A stretch of 64,000 nt of DNA from Oscillospiraceae bacterium (GCA_009782405.1 WRJC01000016.1:6725-70724), one strand, 5' to 3'. Positions 8,760 to 18,503 are shown, numbered from the stretch's first letter. Notes: generated by a model from the sequence alone, not told the origin. Program-made: numbers and translations.

Positions 8760-10621
8760 AACATCATTTTTTCCACGTATTCGTCCATGAAAAACGCATC
8801 TCCCGAAAGTTCGACGTATTCCGAAATTTTCGCGAGCCGGTTTATGCGCCCTGCCGCTGCGCTGTCTAACAGCACGGCGGCGGCGCCCGTTCCGGCGGTG
8901 TTTCCCGCGACCGTTATTTTTCCTTCCAGTTCCGCGGGGATCAGCCCTATGCGGCAGGCGCTTTTTTTGTCGATGTGCGCTCCGAACCCGCCCGCCAGCA
9001 CGAGCTCTCCGATGTCTGAAATTTCTTTTTTGCAATAGTGCAGGAGAGTCGTGATCCCGGCTGAAACCGAAGCCTTTGCGAGTTGGATTTCGCGTATGTC
9101 TTTTTGGGTTATGTATATGTTATGGGATTTGTCTAACATAAATGCGTTCTCGCCTTCGATCTCGCACAGGTTATTTGCGTATTCGCGGTATTTTTCGGGC
9201 ATCTCCAAGCCTTCATCGCAATCCAAAACCCTTCCGGTTTCGTCTACGGCCCCAAGCTCGAGCATCAGCGCCACCGCGTCGATTATCCCCGAGCCGCATA
9301 TTCCGGAAGGTTCCGCATTGCCGATTGTGGTGAATGCTATTTTGTTTGAGCCGTCGAGATATATGTTGTTTATCGCGCCTTTTATGCCCGCCATTCCGAG
9401 TTTTATGTGCGCCCCCTCGAATGCCGGTCCTGCCGCCGTGGCGCAGAAGATCAATTTTTCTTTGTTTCCGAGCCCTATTTCGCCATTTGTGCCAATATCC
9501 AAAAACAGCCTCGGCTCATCGCACAAATCCGTTTCGGAGGCTATGATCCCCGTCGCAATGTCGCCTCCGACGTAAGAGGCGAGTGCGGGCGGGAAATATA
9601 TTTCCGCGTTTTGGTTTATGGTTTCGGAGCCCGATAAACCGGAACCATCCAGCAATTCGTCCAAAGTTGCCGATAAACCCAATAGACTTGCAGCCGCAAA
9701 AGGCGTAAAAGCTATGGTCTTCGGCGGCAATCCCGCTGCGATGTGCTGCATTACGGTGTTTCCGGTCAATACAAGGCTGTATATGTGATCAGGGTTTATT
9801 CCGTGTTCGCCGCACAGATTTTTAATTAGGCCGAATATGAGCGAAAGTATCATCCGTTTCAAAGTTTTTAACCCGTCCGGGTTTTCTATGGTGTAGTTTA
9901 TCCTGCTTATCACATCCGCGCCGTATGCCCTCTGCGGATTTTCGTCCGCGGCCACCCCTATGCATTTTCCGCTTGTCAGGGAATGCAGATAAACCGCCGC
10001 CGTTGTGGTTCCTATGTCCACCGCTGCCCCGTAAATGTCGGCGCATTCGCCCGGTTTTGTCAGATCTGCTATTTTATTCCCGCATATTATGGCTTCGATT
10101 TTTTCGCCCGGAATTTCGGACAATCTTTTCACCAAGCGGAAAGGCAGGCTTTCCAAGTCTTGTTTTAGCGCCGTCGCCAGGTTTTTTTCGCGGGATATGG
10201 GATTTTCGAGCGTCGGCTCGGCGAGGTCGGCCGTGCATTTTTTGCATTTGTCCGGGGAAATGCTCCCCGACAATTGCCCTTCGGTCATAATTTCCATTTT
10301 GCCGGCGGACGGATTTTCCAGTTCGACGGCGACATTTCCGAAAACCTCGCACATGCACGCATACCTGATATTTTGCCCGGATTCGCCCGGCGGCAACGCG
10401 GAGATATATTTTTTTTCCGTTTCGTCGGGTTCCGAGACAAATTCATGGCCTTCCAAAATTTTGACGCGGCATTTTTTGCAAGTTTTTTTGCCGCCGCACG
10501 GAAAATCCGGTGCGGCCTCGCCGAAATCCGTCTCCGAAAGCAAATCGAATATCCGCCGCCTTCCCACGAATACCGCTTCCCTGCGGCTGTTTTTGAACAA
10601 AAAAGTTATTTTATTTTGCAT
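8756..10621 (-). CDS. RACo-like ferredoxin / ASKHA (DUF4445) protein
   Basis: The 621-residue protein resembles reductive activators of corrinoid proteins, which use ATP and an iron-sulfur cluster to reduce inactive cob(II)alamin. An N-terminal 2Fe-2S ferredoxin domain has C42-x5-C48-x2-C51 and a further cysteine near residue 89. A linker follows, then an actin-like ASKHA fold with two phosphate-binding loops: VDIGTTTAAVYL near residue 200 and LDIGTNGEIGL near 375. VLAGGFGAHIDKKSACRIG near residue 560 is typical of DUF4445. No methyltransferase or corrinoid protein gene lies nearby, so its partner is unknown. The family call is firm; the substrate is inferred. Confidence 0.85.
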   Translation of the reverse strand: MQNKITFLFKNSRREAVFVGRRRIFDLLSETDFGEAAPDFPCGGKKTCKKCRVKILEGHEFVSEPDETEKKYISALPPGESGQNIRYACMCEVFGNVAVELENPSAGKMEIMTEGQLSGSISPDKCKKCTADLAEPTLENPISREKNLATALKQDLESLPFRLVKRLSEIPGEKIEAIICGNKIADLTKPGECADIYGAAVDIGTTTAAVYLHSLTSGKCIGVAADENPQRAYGADVISRINYTIENPDGLKTLKRMILSLIFGLIKNLCGEHGINPDHIYSLVLTGNTVMQHIAAGLPPKTIAFTPFAAASLLGLSATLDELLDGSGLSGSETINQNAEIYFPPALASYVGGDIATGIIASETDLCDEPRLFLDIGTNGEIGLGNKEKLIFCATAAGPAFEGAHIKLGMAGIKGAINNIYLDGSNKIAFTTIGNAEPSGICGSGIIDAVALMLELGAVDETGRVLDCDEGLEMPEKYREYANNLCEIEGENAFMLDKSHNIYITQKDIREIQLAKASVSAGITTLLHYCKKEISDIGELVLAGGFGAHIDKKSACRIGLIPAELEGKITVAGNTAGTGAAAVLLDSAAAGRINRLAKISEYVELSGDAFFMDEYVEKMMF

Positions 10622-10788
10622 TTTTCGTTTCCCTCCGGCATTAAATTGTTTAAAATATTGAAATATTAAGTAAATTTTTTGCGTTTGCGGTTGAAATATA
10701 TCGCATATTGGAGTATTATTATATAATACACCAATTTGTTTTTTTTTTCAATAGTTAATTTAAAATAATAAAATAAAAAGGAAATGTT

Positions 10789-12132
10789 TTGACCGTGCAA
10801 CAAAAAAAAGACACAAAACCAAATAAAAATGCCAAAAACGACAGAAATACATCTTATTACAGAGCCCGGGTGAAAGTTGCCGCAAAGAAAAAAAAGGATT
10901 CGTCGGCTTACGTCGAAAAAGCGAAAAAACGCCAAATGACCAGCTATAAGCGGGCGCTGTTGGTGCTTTTCGCGCTTATGCTTCTATTTACGGGGGTAAT
11001 TTTTTTGGGGATGTTTTTGAACAATTTGGTGATCAACGGAGAAGAGCCGGAAACCACTGCCGAAAATGATTGGGAAGACATATTCACCACCGACCCGAAC
11101 TCCCCTCCGGAAAATTCCGCTTCGGCAGGCCATCCTTCGTTTCCGGAAATCGAAAACCCCGGCTCCAATGAAATTTCAGAAATCTTTTACCGCTATAACG
11201 GAGCCTATTTGGACGTTTCCAAAATAGATAGCCTCGAAAGCCTGCAGTTTTTCGCGGACAATATAAAATCAAAAGGCATAAACGCGGTGAACATCGACAT
11301 AAAAAAAGAAGACGGGACAGTGCCTTACCATGTAAACTCGCAGACGGATTCGGTGATGATAGGCGAAAACCAAATAGATATTCAAATCGGCGAAATAATA
11401 GGCCTGCTCCACGAAAACGGGTTATATGTATCGGGCACGATATGCTGCTTCAAAGACAACCTTGCCGCTTCGACTTTCGTGAACTACGCCATAAAATCAT
11501 CCTCCGATCTGATGAGATGGGAAGATGTCGAAGGCGATCTCTGGATGAGCGCATATTCAACCGGGGCGCAAGAATACGTAAAAGGCATAGTTGAGGAAAG
11601 CGCGAGGCTCGGATTCGACGAAATAATTTTGAGCTGGTTCTTTTTTCCCAACATTTCAAACGAAAATTACCTCGTTTACGGAAACGAAAATGACAGCCGG
11701 GACAAATATGCCGCAGTGAAGGATTTCGTCACGGATCAAAGGCGGGCCCTCGACCAAATCGCCCCCAAAATAAAACTCGGTTTTCATATCCCCCTGCAAT
11801 ATTTTTTGAATGTGCCGAATGAAACAATGGGCCTGAACCCCGCCGATATTTCGGAATGGTGCAATTTTTTCGCGACGGATTTCTTCCCCTCCAAACTCTC
11901 CGACAATTCGGTAATAAACGGCGAAACCCTGTCCAATCCCGTGGGCACCCCGTATGAAACGGCAAAGGCGCTGTGCGGCCATTTCAAATTCATCTCCGAA
12001 AACATGAATTTCAGGCCTTACCTCCAAGCTTTCAAGGAATATGGCGAGCAACAAATAACAAACCAGAAACAGGCTCTGATCGAAAATGAAATAAATGTCT
12101 GGCAATTGGTAAATTATGACAATTATTATTGA
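10789..12132 (+). CDS. Membrane-anchored DUF4015 putative glycoside hydrolase
   Basis: The 447-residue protein has a long Lys/Arg-rich cytoplasmic N-terminus (residues 1-55), one transmembrane helix near residues 58-82 and an extracellular part. After an acidic, Ser/Pro-rich spacer, residues 125-447 look like the DUF4015 TIM-barrel family of putative glycosyl hydrolases. Barrel strands are visible (GAYLDVSKI, GINAVNIDIKK, LYVSGTICCF, FDEIILSWFFFP, LGFHIPLQYF). The start is TTG at 10789, six bases after GGA; GTG at 10795 is an alternative. The next gene, 24 bases downstream, is another TIM-barrel wall protein, so the two probably work together outside the membrane. The substrate is unknown. 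Confidence 0.75.
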   Translation: MTVQQKKDTKPNKNAKNDRNTSYYRARVKVAAKKKKDSSAYVEKAKKRQMTSYKRALLVLFALMLLFTGVIFLGMFLNNLVINGEEPETTAENDWEDIFTTDPNSPPENSASAGHPSFPEIENPGSNEISEIFYRYNGAYLDVSKIDSLESLQFFADNIKSKGINAVNIDIKKEDGTVPYHVNSQTDSVMIGENQIDIQIGEIIGLLHENGLYVSGTICCFKDNLAASTFVNYAIKSSSDLMRWEDVEGDLWMSAYSTGAQEYVKGIVEESARLGFDEIILSWFFFPNISNENYLVYGNENDSRDKYAAVKDFVTDQRRALDQIAPKIKLGFHIPLQYFLNVPNETMGLNPADISEWCNFFATDFFPSKLSDNSVINGETLSNPVGTPYETAKALCGHFKFISENMNFRPYLQAFKEYGEQQITNQKQALIENEINVWQLVNYDNYY

Positions 12133-12156
12133 TTATATATTATTCGGGGAGTTTTT

Positions 12157-14841
12157 ATGATGAAGTTTCAAAAAAGAATCGCGCTTTTTTTGGCTTCGGT
12201 TTTTGTGGCGGCGTGCTTCGGCTTTCCGGCTGCCCGAACCGAAGCGGCCGGCGCTTACGCCAAAATCGGGGACAACGAACTAAGGGGCGTATGGATCGCC
12301 TCGGTGCTGAACATCAATTTCCCGTCGAAATCCGGTCTTTCGGCGAACCAGCTGAAAGCCGAACTGGACGAAATAGTGAAAAATTGCAAAGAAGCGAATT
12401 TTAATGCGATATTTTTTCAGGTCCGGCCTACCGGGGACGCATTGTACGATTCCGAATATTTTCCCACGTCAAAATACCTGACCGGAAAACAGGGGACTCC
12501 GTTTCCGGAAGGGTTCGACCCGCTTGGTTATATCATCGAGATCGCCCACAAAAACGACATCGAGCTTCACGCCTGGATAAACCCATACAGGATAACCACA
12601 GACACCACAGATCTGGGCGCGCTCGCGCAAAACAACCCCGCGAGGCAAAACCCGTCTTGGACGGTGGCGTATAACGGGATGTTGGTTTACAACCCGGGGC
12701 TGCCCGAAGTGCGCCGCTTGATCACCGACGGCGTGATCGAGATAATAAAAAACTACGATGTGGACGGAATACATTTCGACGACTATTTTTACCCGTACCC
12801 CGACGGAAAGGGAGGCGTTTTCAACGATGCGCCCACATATGAAAAATACGGGGGCGATTACAAGAATTTGGACGATTTCAGGCGCGCGAGCGTGAACAAG
12901 CTCGTGGAAATGGTTTACATGGAAATAAAAAAGGAAAACCCAAGCGTGAGGTTCGGCATCGCACCGTTTGGCATATGGGCGAACAAATCCGATAGAGCCC
13001 CCACAGGCTCGGCCACCAAAGGCTTTGAGAGCTATTATTCGATTTACAGCGATTCCAAGGCTTGGATAAACGGAGGCTATATAGACTACATCTGCCCGCA
13101 GATATATTGGGCTTTTGGCACCGCCGTGGCGCCTTTTGACGTTTTGGCGAGGTGGTGGAGCGCGGTGGTGGATGGCACGGGCGTGGATTTGTATATCGGC
13201 CATGCCGCCTACAAAGTGCCCGGGGATTTCAAGAGCGAAACCGAAATTTTGCGCCAAGTGGAATACGCCCGCGCCTATATGGGCGTTGCCGGCAGCGTGA
13301 TGTACGGGTATTCGAACATAGCGGCCAACGACTATAATCTAAAAGACAATTTGGCCAAAATGTTCGACGCCCCGCGAAAAGTGCCGAAAACCATATCGAA
13401 CGGCGCAAAAATCAGTTTCGGCAGGCCGAGGGACGGATCTACGGTGACCGATGCGCAAATAAACATAATGGGCGCTTCCGACCCGGCTTATCCCGTGTAT
13501 TTCAAAGGGGAAAAAGTGACAAGGACGAAAAGCGGATTCTTTTCGGTGTATGTGGGATTGCAAGACGGAAAAAACACAATAACTTTCAGGCAAAACAACA
13601 AAGATTACGCAAACATCGTCACAAAAGGCAAATATGCGGCCCCGCCCCAATCCGATGCCCCGGCTCAAACGACGGAGAGCGCACAGCCGGAGCCTGAAAG
13701 TGCGGCAAACGCCAAGCCGGCAGATAAATCGGCGACCGGGGCCTGCGAAGTGATAAATGACTATTCCCATTTGAAAATATCCACGACCTCGGAATTCTAC
13801 AGCGATTATCTTCCCGCTTCCGTGGGGATGCGCGACAACATAATCGGGTTTTCGGACGGGTATTACAAACTCGGGTTCGGCGGCTGGATAGCTGCCGAAA
13901 ACGTGGCTCTTCTGCCAAACAGGAATCTGCTTGTGAACAGGGTGTTGTCGGCAGGAATGGAAAACATGGGATCCGTGACCGAAATCAGGTTTGCCGTGAC
14001 CGAAAACGTGCCGGTGAACGCAAAATGCAAGGACGGCGTATTCACGCTTACATTGTTCAACACGCCCGACGGCGCACCCGCGCTCGCCCTCGCCGACAAC
14101 CCGATATTTCAAACAGTGACAAAAAGCTCCGAAAGGGCAAAAAAAACCGCCACATATTCGTTCGACTTGAAAAACCCCGACAACTGGTATGGTTTCGATG
14201 TGGCATACGAAGGCGGGTTCATCGTGGTAAAAGTGAAAAACCCGATGAAAAAAAACGAAGGAAGCCTCCCATTGGAAGGCCTCACCATAATAGTGGACGC
14301 GGGCCATGGCGGCGCGGATACCGGGGCGCTCGGTTTTATGCCAAACAAGGACGAAAAGGATTTGAACCTCGAACTGGCGATCGCCGCGAAAACAAAGCTC
14401 TCCGCTCTGGGGGCAAACGTGATAATGATGCGCGAGCGGGACGAAACGCTGGACATTTATACGAGAATGGACAGATATACAAAAATAAACCCCGATTTGC
14501 TCGTTTCGCTGCACTACAATTCGCTCGGCGACGCGCAGGACAATTCGAGAGTCAGGGGATTTCTGGGGCTGTACTGCAACGATTCGGGCAGGTTATTGGC
14601 CAAAGCTTGTTCGGGCGCAATATCTTCGCATTTAAACAGAGCCGAACGCGAACCGAGGTACCAGGCGCTGGCCATGCTGCGAAGCCACAGGTTCCCCGCC
14701 ACTCTTTGCGAAATGGCGTTTATCACCAACCCCGACGAATATGAAATTTCCGCGAGCGCCGAAGGAGTGAGGCGTTCCGCCGACGCGCTTGCGGAAGGCA
14801 TTTTGAAATGGATAGACGAACAGCAGAAGTGGGTGAAATAG
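12157..14841 (+). CDS. GHL10 glycoside hydrolase-like / N-acetylmuramoyl-L-alanine amidase fusion
   Basis: The 894-residue secreted protein has a signal peptide (residues 1-30). A GHL10 (DUF187, YngK-like) TIM barrel spans about residues 42-400, with LRGVWIASVLNINFP at the start and GIHFDDYFYPYPD near residue 205. Next come a beta module near 415-490, a Gln/Pro/Glu-rich linker, and a beta region near 535-700 that may be AMIN-like. The C-terminus is an Amidase_3 domain from about residue 705. Its zinc ligands are visible: H in VDAGHGG near 714, E in LNLELA near 736, H in VSLHYN near 785, with the catalytic Glu in TLCEMAFITNPDE near 850. The amidase cuts between muramic acid and L-Ala in peptidoglycan; the GHL10 part probably acts on glycan. 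GGGGAG precedes the ATG. Confidence 0.9.
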   Translation: MMKFQKRIALFLASVFVAACFGFPAARTEAAGAYAKIGDNELRGVWIASVLNINFPSKSGLSANQLKAELDEIVKNCKEANFNAIFFQVRPTGDALYDSEYFPTSKYLTGKQGTPFPEGFDPLGYIIEIAHKNDIELHAWINPYRITTDTTDLGALAQNNPARQNPSWTVAYNGMLVYNPGLPEVRRLITDGVIEIIKNYDVDGIHFDDYFYPYPDGKGGVFNDAPTYEKYGGDYKNLDDFRRASVNKLVEMVYMEIKKENPSVRFGIAPFGIWANKSDRAPTGSATKGFESYYSIYSDSKAWINGGYIDYICPQIYWAFGTAVAPFDVLARWWSAVVDGTGVDLYIGHAAYKVPGDFKSETEILRQVEYARAYMGVAGSVMYGYSNIAANDYNLKDNLAKMFDAPRKVPKTISNGAKISFGRPRDGSTVTDAQINIMGASDPAYPVYFKGEKVTRTKSGFFSVYVGLQDGKNTITFRQNNKDYANIVTKGKYAAPPQSDAPAQTTESAQPEPESAANAKPADKSATGACEVINDYSHLKISTTSEFYSDYLPASVGMRDNIIGFSDGYYKLGFGGWIAAENVALLPNRNLLVNRVLSAGMENMGSVTEIRFAVTENVPVNAKCKDGVFTLTLFNTPDGAPALALADNPIFQTVTKSSERAKKTATYSFDLKNPDNWYGFDVAYEGGFIVVKVKNPMKKNEGSLPLEGLTIIVDAGHGGADTGALGFMPNKDEKDLNLELAIAAKTKLSALGANVIMMRERDETLDIYTRMDRYTKINPDLLVSLHYNSLGDAQDNSRVRGFLGLYCNDSGRLLAKACSGAISSHLNRAEREPRYQALAMLRSHRFPATLCEMAFITNPDEYEISASAEGVRRSADALAEGILKWIDEQQKWVK

Positions 14842-14852
14842 GGGCAAAAAAC

Positions 14853-16328
14853 TCAATCGCTGACAAAGGATTCAATCGTTTTGTCGATCGCTTTTTTGTA
14901 GGAGTCTTTTTTCTTTTCGTATGTCGAGACAAAATCGCGCTTCTTTGGCCTGTACATATCTTCGAGCACGGAACCAAGCCCTCCCCAACCGTACATCCCG
15001 GCCAGTTCATAAACGCGGGAATCCAAGATTATGTCTAACATTTCTATGGATTCTTCATCTCTTAGAAATTTGCCGTTTATAGAAATTTCGTAATATGCGG
15101 GCCTAACGGTGTAGTACGATTCGGCCGCCAGCGCCTCCAAGATTATTCCGGTGCGCTCCAAGTTCTGGTTTGTGGTGGGTATCGAAAGCGCGGAGGCCGT
15201 TGGGTGGACGTAGTGCGCATAGTCTTTTTGGGTCAGCTCATATTTTGGCATGGGTATTATTCCGAAATTGGTTTCCATGTTCCTCATGCGTATGACGAGC
15301 TGCAAAGCGGTTATTTTGAAAACTGCCTGGTTGTTCTCAAACATGGCCTGCGTTATCTTGAAAGGCTCCGCATCGCTCAAATCCCAATAATTGTACGAAA
15401 CCGTATTGTCGTACATGAGATCGTATATCTTTTCGATGATGGAAAGCGAGCGTTCCGTGTCCATTTCGGTATAGGGCAAATCGTCCGAATCCTTCTTTAT
15501 GTACTTTTCGCCGGCGGCGAGATAATAGGCGGTCATATTTTCGCCTTGCGAAACATTGCCGTAAAAATCGTTTCTGTCCATGATGCCGTCGCCGTTTAAG
15601 TCTTTGGATACCCCTTTGCACATATCGAGCAGTTTGTCAAAGCTCCATTTATCGTTTTTCACTATGTCGTATGGGTTTTCGAGAGCGAGGTCTTTTATAA
15701 GTTCTTTGTTGAAAATGACCAACCAAGTCGCATCGTTGTCCATTATGAACAGATCCCCCACGGTGAAAAACAGTTTGCCGCCAATTGTCAGATCCACGTT
15801 CGCTTTTTGGTCCCACCACTTTTGAGCCAAATTCAAATATGGCACCTGTTTCAAGTCTATTAAACTGCCCCCGGCAGCGAGAGTCGCTTGATTGTACATA
15901 TTCGGGACTACCGCGTCGTATATGTCGTCGCCTGCGGAAACCGCTTTTTTCACCGCTCCGGGCATATCGCCGCTCGCTGAGGGGATTTCTGCGATTTCGA
16001 CGTTGTACTTTGCTTCGATATAGCGGTTTCGCGCGTATACTGCGTCGTTTATCGGTTCGCCGCTTTCTTCCGAGGCGCCGATGTCCTGGCTCGCCCATTC
16101 GTTGAAAACCGGGCCCTTGCTGTAAATTTTGAATTCATATCCGCCGAAATCGCTTTCGGGCAAATCGGGCAGCAATTTTTGGGCCTCTTCCGGCCGTGAG
16201 TCCGTCTGCTCTTCGCCGGGCTTTTCGGCCGTAGCGGGATTTTTTTCCGAATCGGTTTTTTCCCCGCAGGAAAAAACGCAAAAAAGCATAACCGAAGAAA
16301 TCAACAGGCATATAGATTTTTTGAACAT
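14853..16328 (-). CDS. Extracellular solute-binding lipoprotein
   Basis: The 491-residue protein has a lipoprotein signal (MFKKSICLLISSVMLF..., cysteine near residue 21 after Val-Phe-Ser), an acidic spacer, then a bacterial family 1-like solute-binding fold. It shares a clear layout with the protein at 60538-61995: the DFGGYEFKIYSKGP opening, GEPINDAVYARN, and the KWWDQKANVDLTIGGKLFF region. A calcium-loop-like stretch DLNGDGIMDRNDF lies near residue 245. An upstream ATG at 16343 exists, but AAGGAG sits six bases before the ATG at 16328. No permease genes are adjacent. It follows the DUF2156 gene by 29 bases and probably shares its promoter. Confidence 0.85.
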   Translation of the reverse strand: MFKKSICLLISSVMLFCVFSCGEKTDSEKNPATAEKPGEEQTDSRPEEAQKLLPDLPESDFGGYEFKIYSKGPVFNEWASQDIGASEESGEPINDAVYARNRYIEAKYNVEIAEIPSASGDMPGAVKKAVSAGDDIYDAVVPNMYNQATLAAGGSLIDLKQVPYLNLAQKWWDQKANVDLTIGGKLFFTVGDLFIMDNDATWLVIFNKELIKDLALENPYDIVKNDKWSFDKLLDMCKGVSKDLNGDGIMDRNDFYGNVSQGENMTAYYLAAGEKYIKKDSDDLPYTEMDTERSLSIIEKIYDLMYDNTVSYNYWDLSDAEPFKITQAMFENNQAVFKITALQLVIRMRNMETNFGIIPMPKYELTQKDYAHYVHPTASALSIPTTNQNLERTGIILEALAAESYYTVRPAYYEISINGKFLRDEESIEMLDIILDSRVYELAGMYGWGGLGSVLEDMYRPKKRDFVSTYEKKKDSYKKAIDKTIESFVSD

Positions 16329-16357
16329 AAAACGCTCCTTCATGATTTTTACAATTT

Positions 16358-17254
16358 TTAATATATTTTTTCAGTGACGATATACTTATCGATGATTTTG
16401 CAGGGATGATAGGATTTTTTAGAAGTTCTGAGCCCTTCGTCGCCCACGTCTTCTTCGCGGTTGATGAATTCCACTTCATCGGTGGCGAAATGCTTGGCAA
16501 ATTCGTTGTTTATGATTTGGTATGCGCCGCGGATGCCGAAATCGGCTTTTTCGATATGCACGAACAGCACATTTTGCAAAATTTCGCCGATGGAAAAAGC
16601 CACAACCGAACCGCCCGCCCGGATCAAGCCTCCGATTAGGCTGTATGTCCGGTAGTTTTCGAGAACTTCTGCGGTTTTCTTTTGTTCCTCCGCGAAAATT
16701 TCCGAACCCTTGTTTGCCGAGAGAGCAAACCTTTCGTAAAAATCCTTGACTTCGCCGATATTGTCTTTTGTTATTTCCTCGAAAGACCATTCGCCAAATG
16801 CTTTGTTGAAATAATTTATATGGTTTCGCTGCCCGCTGTATTTTCTGCCCGCAAGCGATTTCAAATCTTCCGCTTTGTACAAATAGTCGCTCCAATTTGC
16901 TTCCTGATGGATTTCGGTTTCGCGGTAGAGGGCGTTGATATGACCCATATCTTCGGATGTGACGGTGCAATATGCCACGGGAATCCCAAGAGAGCGGCAA
17001 TACTCGCCAAGCTTCTCCATGGCTCCGCGAATATTTTTGCCCAAAGGTACGCTGAAAGCGGTTATGCCGCCGTGATACACGATTTTCGCCTTGAAAATCA
17101 ACGCGCCGTCAAATTCGGCGTATTCGAGCGAAAAAAAGTCGCGCCACATGAAAGTCCCCCCTATCGTATTGTCGCACGTCCTGTTTTTCGAATAAGAAAA
17201 ATATGGGCTTATTTTCTCTATATCATCCAATGTCAATTTTTTGAAATTCAGCAT
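16358..17254 (-). CDS. DUF2156 / phosphatidylglycerol lysyltransferase-type acyltransferase domain protein
   Basis: The 298-residue soluble protein matches the DUF2156 fold, a double GNAT domain also found as the catalytic part of MprF-type lysyl-phosphatidylglycerol synthases. Family signatures include NTIGGTFMWRDFF near residue 30, RKYSGQRNHINYFNK near 137 and the C-terminal EFINREEDVGDEGLRTSKKSYHP. It lacks the transmembrane flippase part of MprF, so lipid lysylation is not implied; an amino-acyl or acyl transfer is possible. It has its own strong promoter and is followed by the solute-binding lipoprotein gene. Confidence 0.8.
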   Translation of the reverse strand: MLNFKKLTLDDIEKISPYFSYSKNRTCDNTIGGTFMWRDFFSLEYAEFDGALIFKAKIVYHGGITAFSVPLGKNIRGAMEKLGEYCRSLGIPVAYCTVTSEDMGHINALYRETEIHQEANWSDYLYKAEDLKSLAGRKYSGQRNHINYFNKAFGEWSFEEITKDNIGEVKDFYERFALSANKGSEIFAEEQKKTAEVLENYRTYSLIGGLIRAGGSVVAFSIGEILQNVLFVHIEKADFGIRGAYQIINNEFAKHFATDEVEFINREEDVGDEGLRTSKKSYHPCKIIDKYIVTEKIY

Positions 17255-17290
17255 TGTTTCAAATATCCCGCTTCTTTACCTAATGGACTA

Positions 17291-17319
17291 ATTATACCCG
17301 ATGAAATTGAATTTGTCAA
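17291..17319 (-). promoter_or_regulatory. Promoter of the DUF2156 gene
   Basis: On the minus strand a perfect TTGACA and TATAAT are 17 bases apart, about 40 bases before the ATG at 17254. Confidence 0.8.
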
Positions 17320-17343
17320 TGGGAATTTTTCGATTCTTTTTTT

Positions 17344-17901
17344 TCAGCGCAAAAAAACGGCCCCGAAAACACCCGCCCCCAGTATGAAAAATATGGGGTT
17401 TATTTTTTTCGCAAGGCGCATGCACGCAAAAACCGCCGCGAACAGGCATATGCCCGTTATGTTGAAAGCGGACAGCACGGAAGGTTCGAACCCCGATCCG
17501 GTGAGCAGAACATTTTTAGCCACTCCGATAGTGGCGGAGAGGATAAGCGCCCAGACAGCGGGCCGCACGCCGAAAAGCGCAGCCTGGACTGCTGGCTTTT
17601 GGTTGATGTTGAAAAAAAACAGCGCCACAAGAGTCATCAAAATCAACGAAGGGCTTATGACCCCCAAAGTGCAAACTATGGCCCCGGGGACTGAAAGCAG
17701 CTTCATTCCGGTAAAAGTGGCCGCATTGACCGCAAAGGGCCCCGGCGTGACTTCCGATATGGCGATTACGTCGATGAATTCATCCATTGTCATATATGCA
17801 TCCACGAGTTCTTGGCCAATAAGCGGGATCATCGCGTATCCGCCGCCGATGGTGAAAAGCCCGACTTTGAAAAACGCGAAAAACAGTTTCAGGTAAATCA
17901 T
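17344..17901 (-). CDS. chrA: Chromate transporter family protein, short chain (second half)
   Basis: The 185-residue membrane protein is one half of a split CHR transporter. The family signature FTIGGGYAMIPLIGQELVD lies near the N-terminus, followed by SEVTPGPFAVNAATFTG and five or six hydrophobic segments. The reading frame extends upstream into the neighbouring gene, but the ATG at 17901 overlaps the preceding stop in an ATGA arrangement, which fixes the start by coupling. Short CHR proteins usually work as pairs; those studied export chromate, and the physiological substrate here is unknown. Confidence 0.88.
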   Translation of the reverse strand: MIYLKLFFAFFKVGLFTIGGGYAMIPLIGQELVDAYMTMDEFIDVIAISEVTPGPFAVNAATFTGMKLLSVPGAIVCTLGVISPSLILMTLVALFFFNINQKPAVQAALFGVRPAVWALILSATIGVAKNVLLTGSGFEPSVLSAFNITGICLFAAVFACMRLAKKINPIFFILGAGVFGAVFLR

Positions 17902-18473
17902 TTGTTTTTGTTCCTTTTGTCTTTTTTGTTTTTGCCGATCGTGCCCAAAAATTTTATCCCAAGCCCTAAAATCGCCGCGCCGATTATGATGAACACCGCA
18001 TTCACCGAAGGGAAAAAAAGCGAAATTCCCAGCGCGCAGGCGGCGATGGCGAGGCTTATCGCCTCTTTTAAAGATTGTTTCGAAAGCTTGACTACGGCGG
18101 AAAGCATCAAGGCAACTACGGCGGCTGATATACCGTCGAGCGCTCCCAAAACATAGGCGTTTGCGATAAATGACGAGTAGACGCGGGTGATGGCGGACAA
18201 AATGAAAAGCGAAGGCAAAATGCAACCCAGCGCGGCCGCGAAACCTCCGGCTATGCCCGCTATTTTGTTGCCTATCAAAATGCACGAATTAACCGCGATC
18301 ACCCCGGGAAGCGATTGAGCAACTGCGAACACGTCCACAATGTCCTTTTCGTCTATCCAGTGATATTTGTCGACGAATTCCGCCTGCATCAGCGGGATCA
18401 TCGCATAGCCGCCGCCGAATGTGAAAGCGCCGATTCTCAATGTCACGAAAAAAATTTTTGCCAATGTTTTCAT
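17898..18473 (-). CDS. chrA: Chromate transporter family protein, short chain (first half)
   Basis: The 191-residue membrane protein carries the same CHR signature (FTFGGGYAMIPLMQAEFVD near residue 17, then AQSLPGVIAVNSCILIGNK) and about five hydrophobic segments, with a Lys/Asn-rich tail. It overlaps its partner by four bases and lies 30 bases after the DUF368 gene, so the three probably form an operon. The pair is likely a heterodimer of opposite membrane orientations, as in other split CHR transporters. Confidence 0.88.
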   Translation of the reverse strand: MKTLAKIFFVTLRIGAFTFGGGYAMIPLMQAEFVDKYHWIDEKDIVDVFAVAQSLPGVIAVNSCILIGNKIAGIAGGFAAALGCILPSLFILSAITRVYSSFIANAYVLGALDGISAAVVALMLSAVVKLSKQSLKEAISLAIAACALGISLFFPSVNAVFIIIGAAILGLGIKFLGTIGKNKKDKRNKNK

Positions 18474-18503
18474 CAGATTCTTTTTTTCCTTTTTTTTATA
18501 TTT

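Noticed and set aside
13339..14514. Open frame of about 390 codons antisense to the GHL10-amidase gene
   Set aside because: It mirrors the codon pattern of the real gene, has no ribosome site and no recognisable domain.
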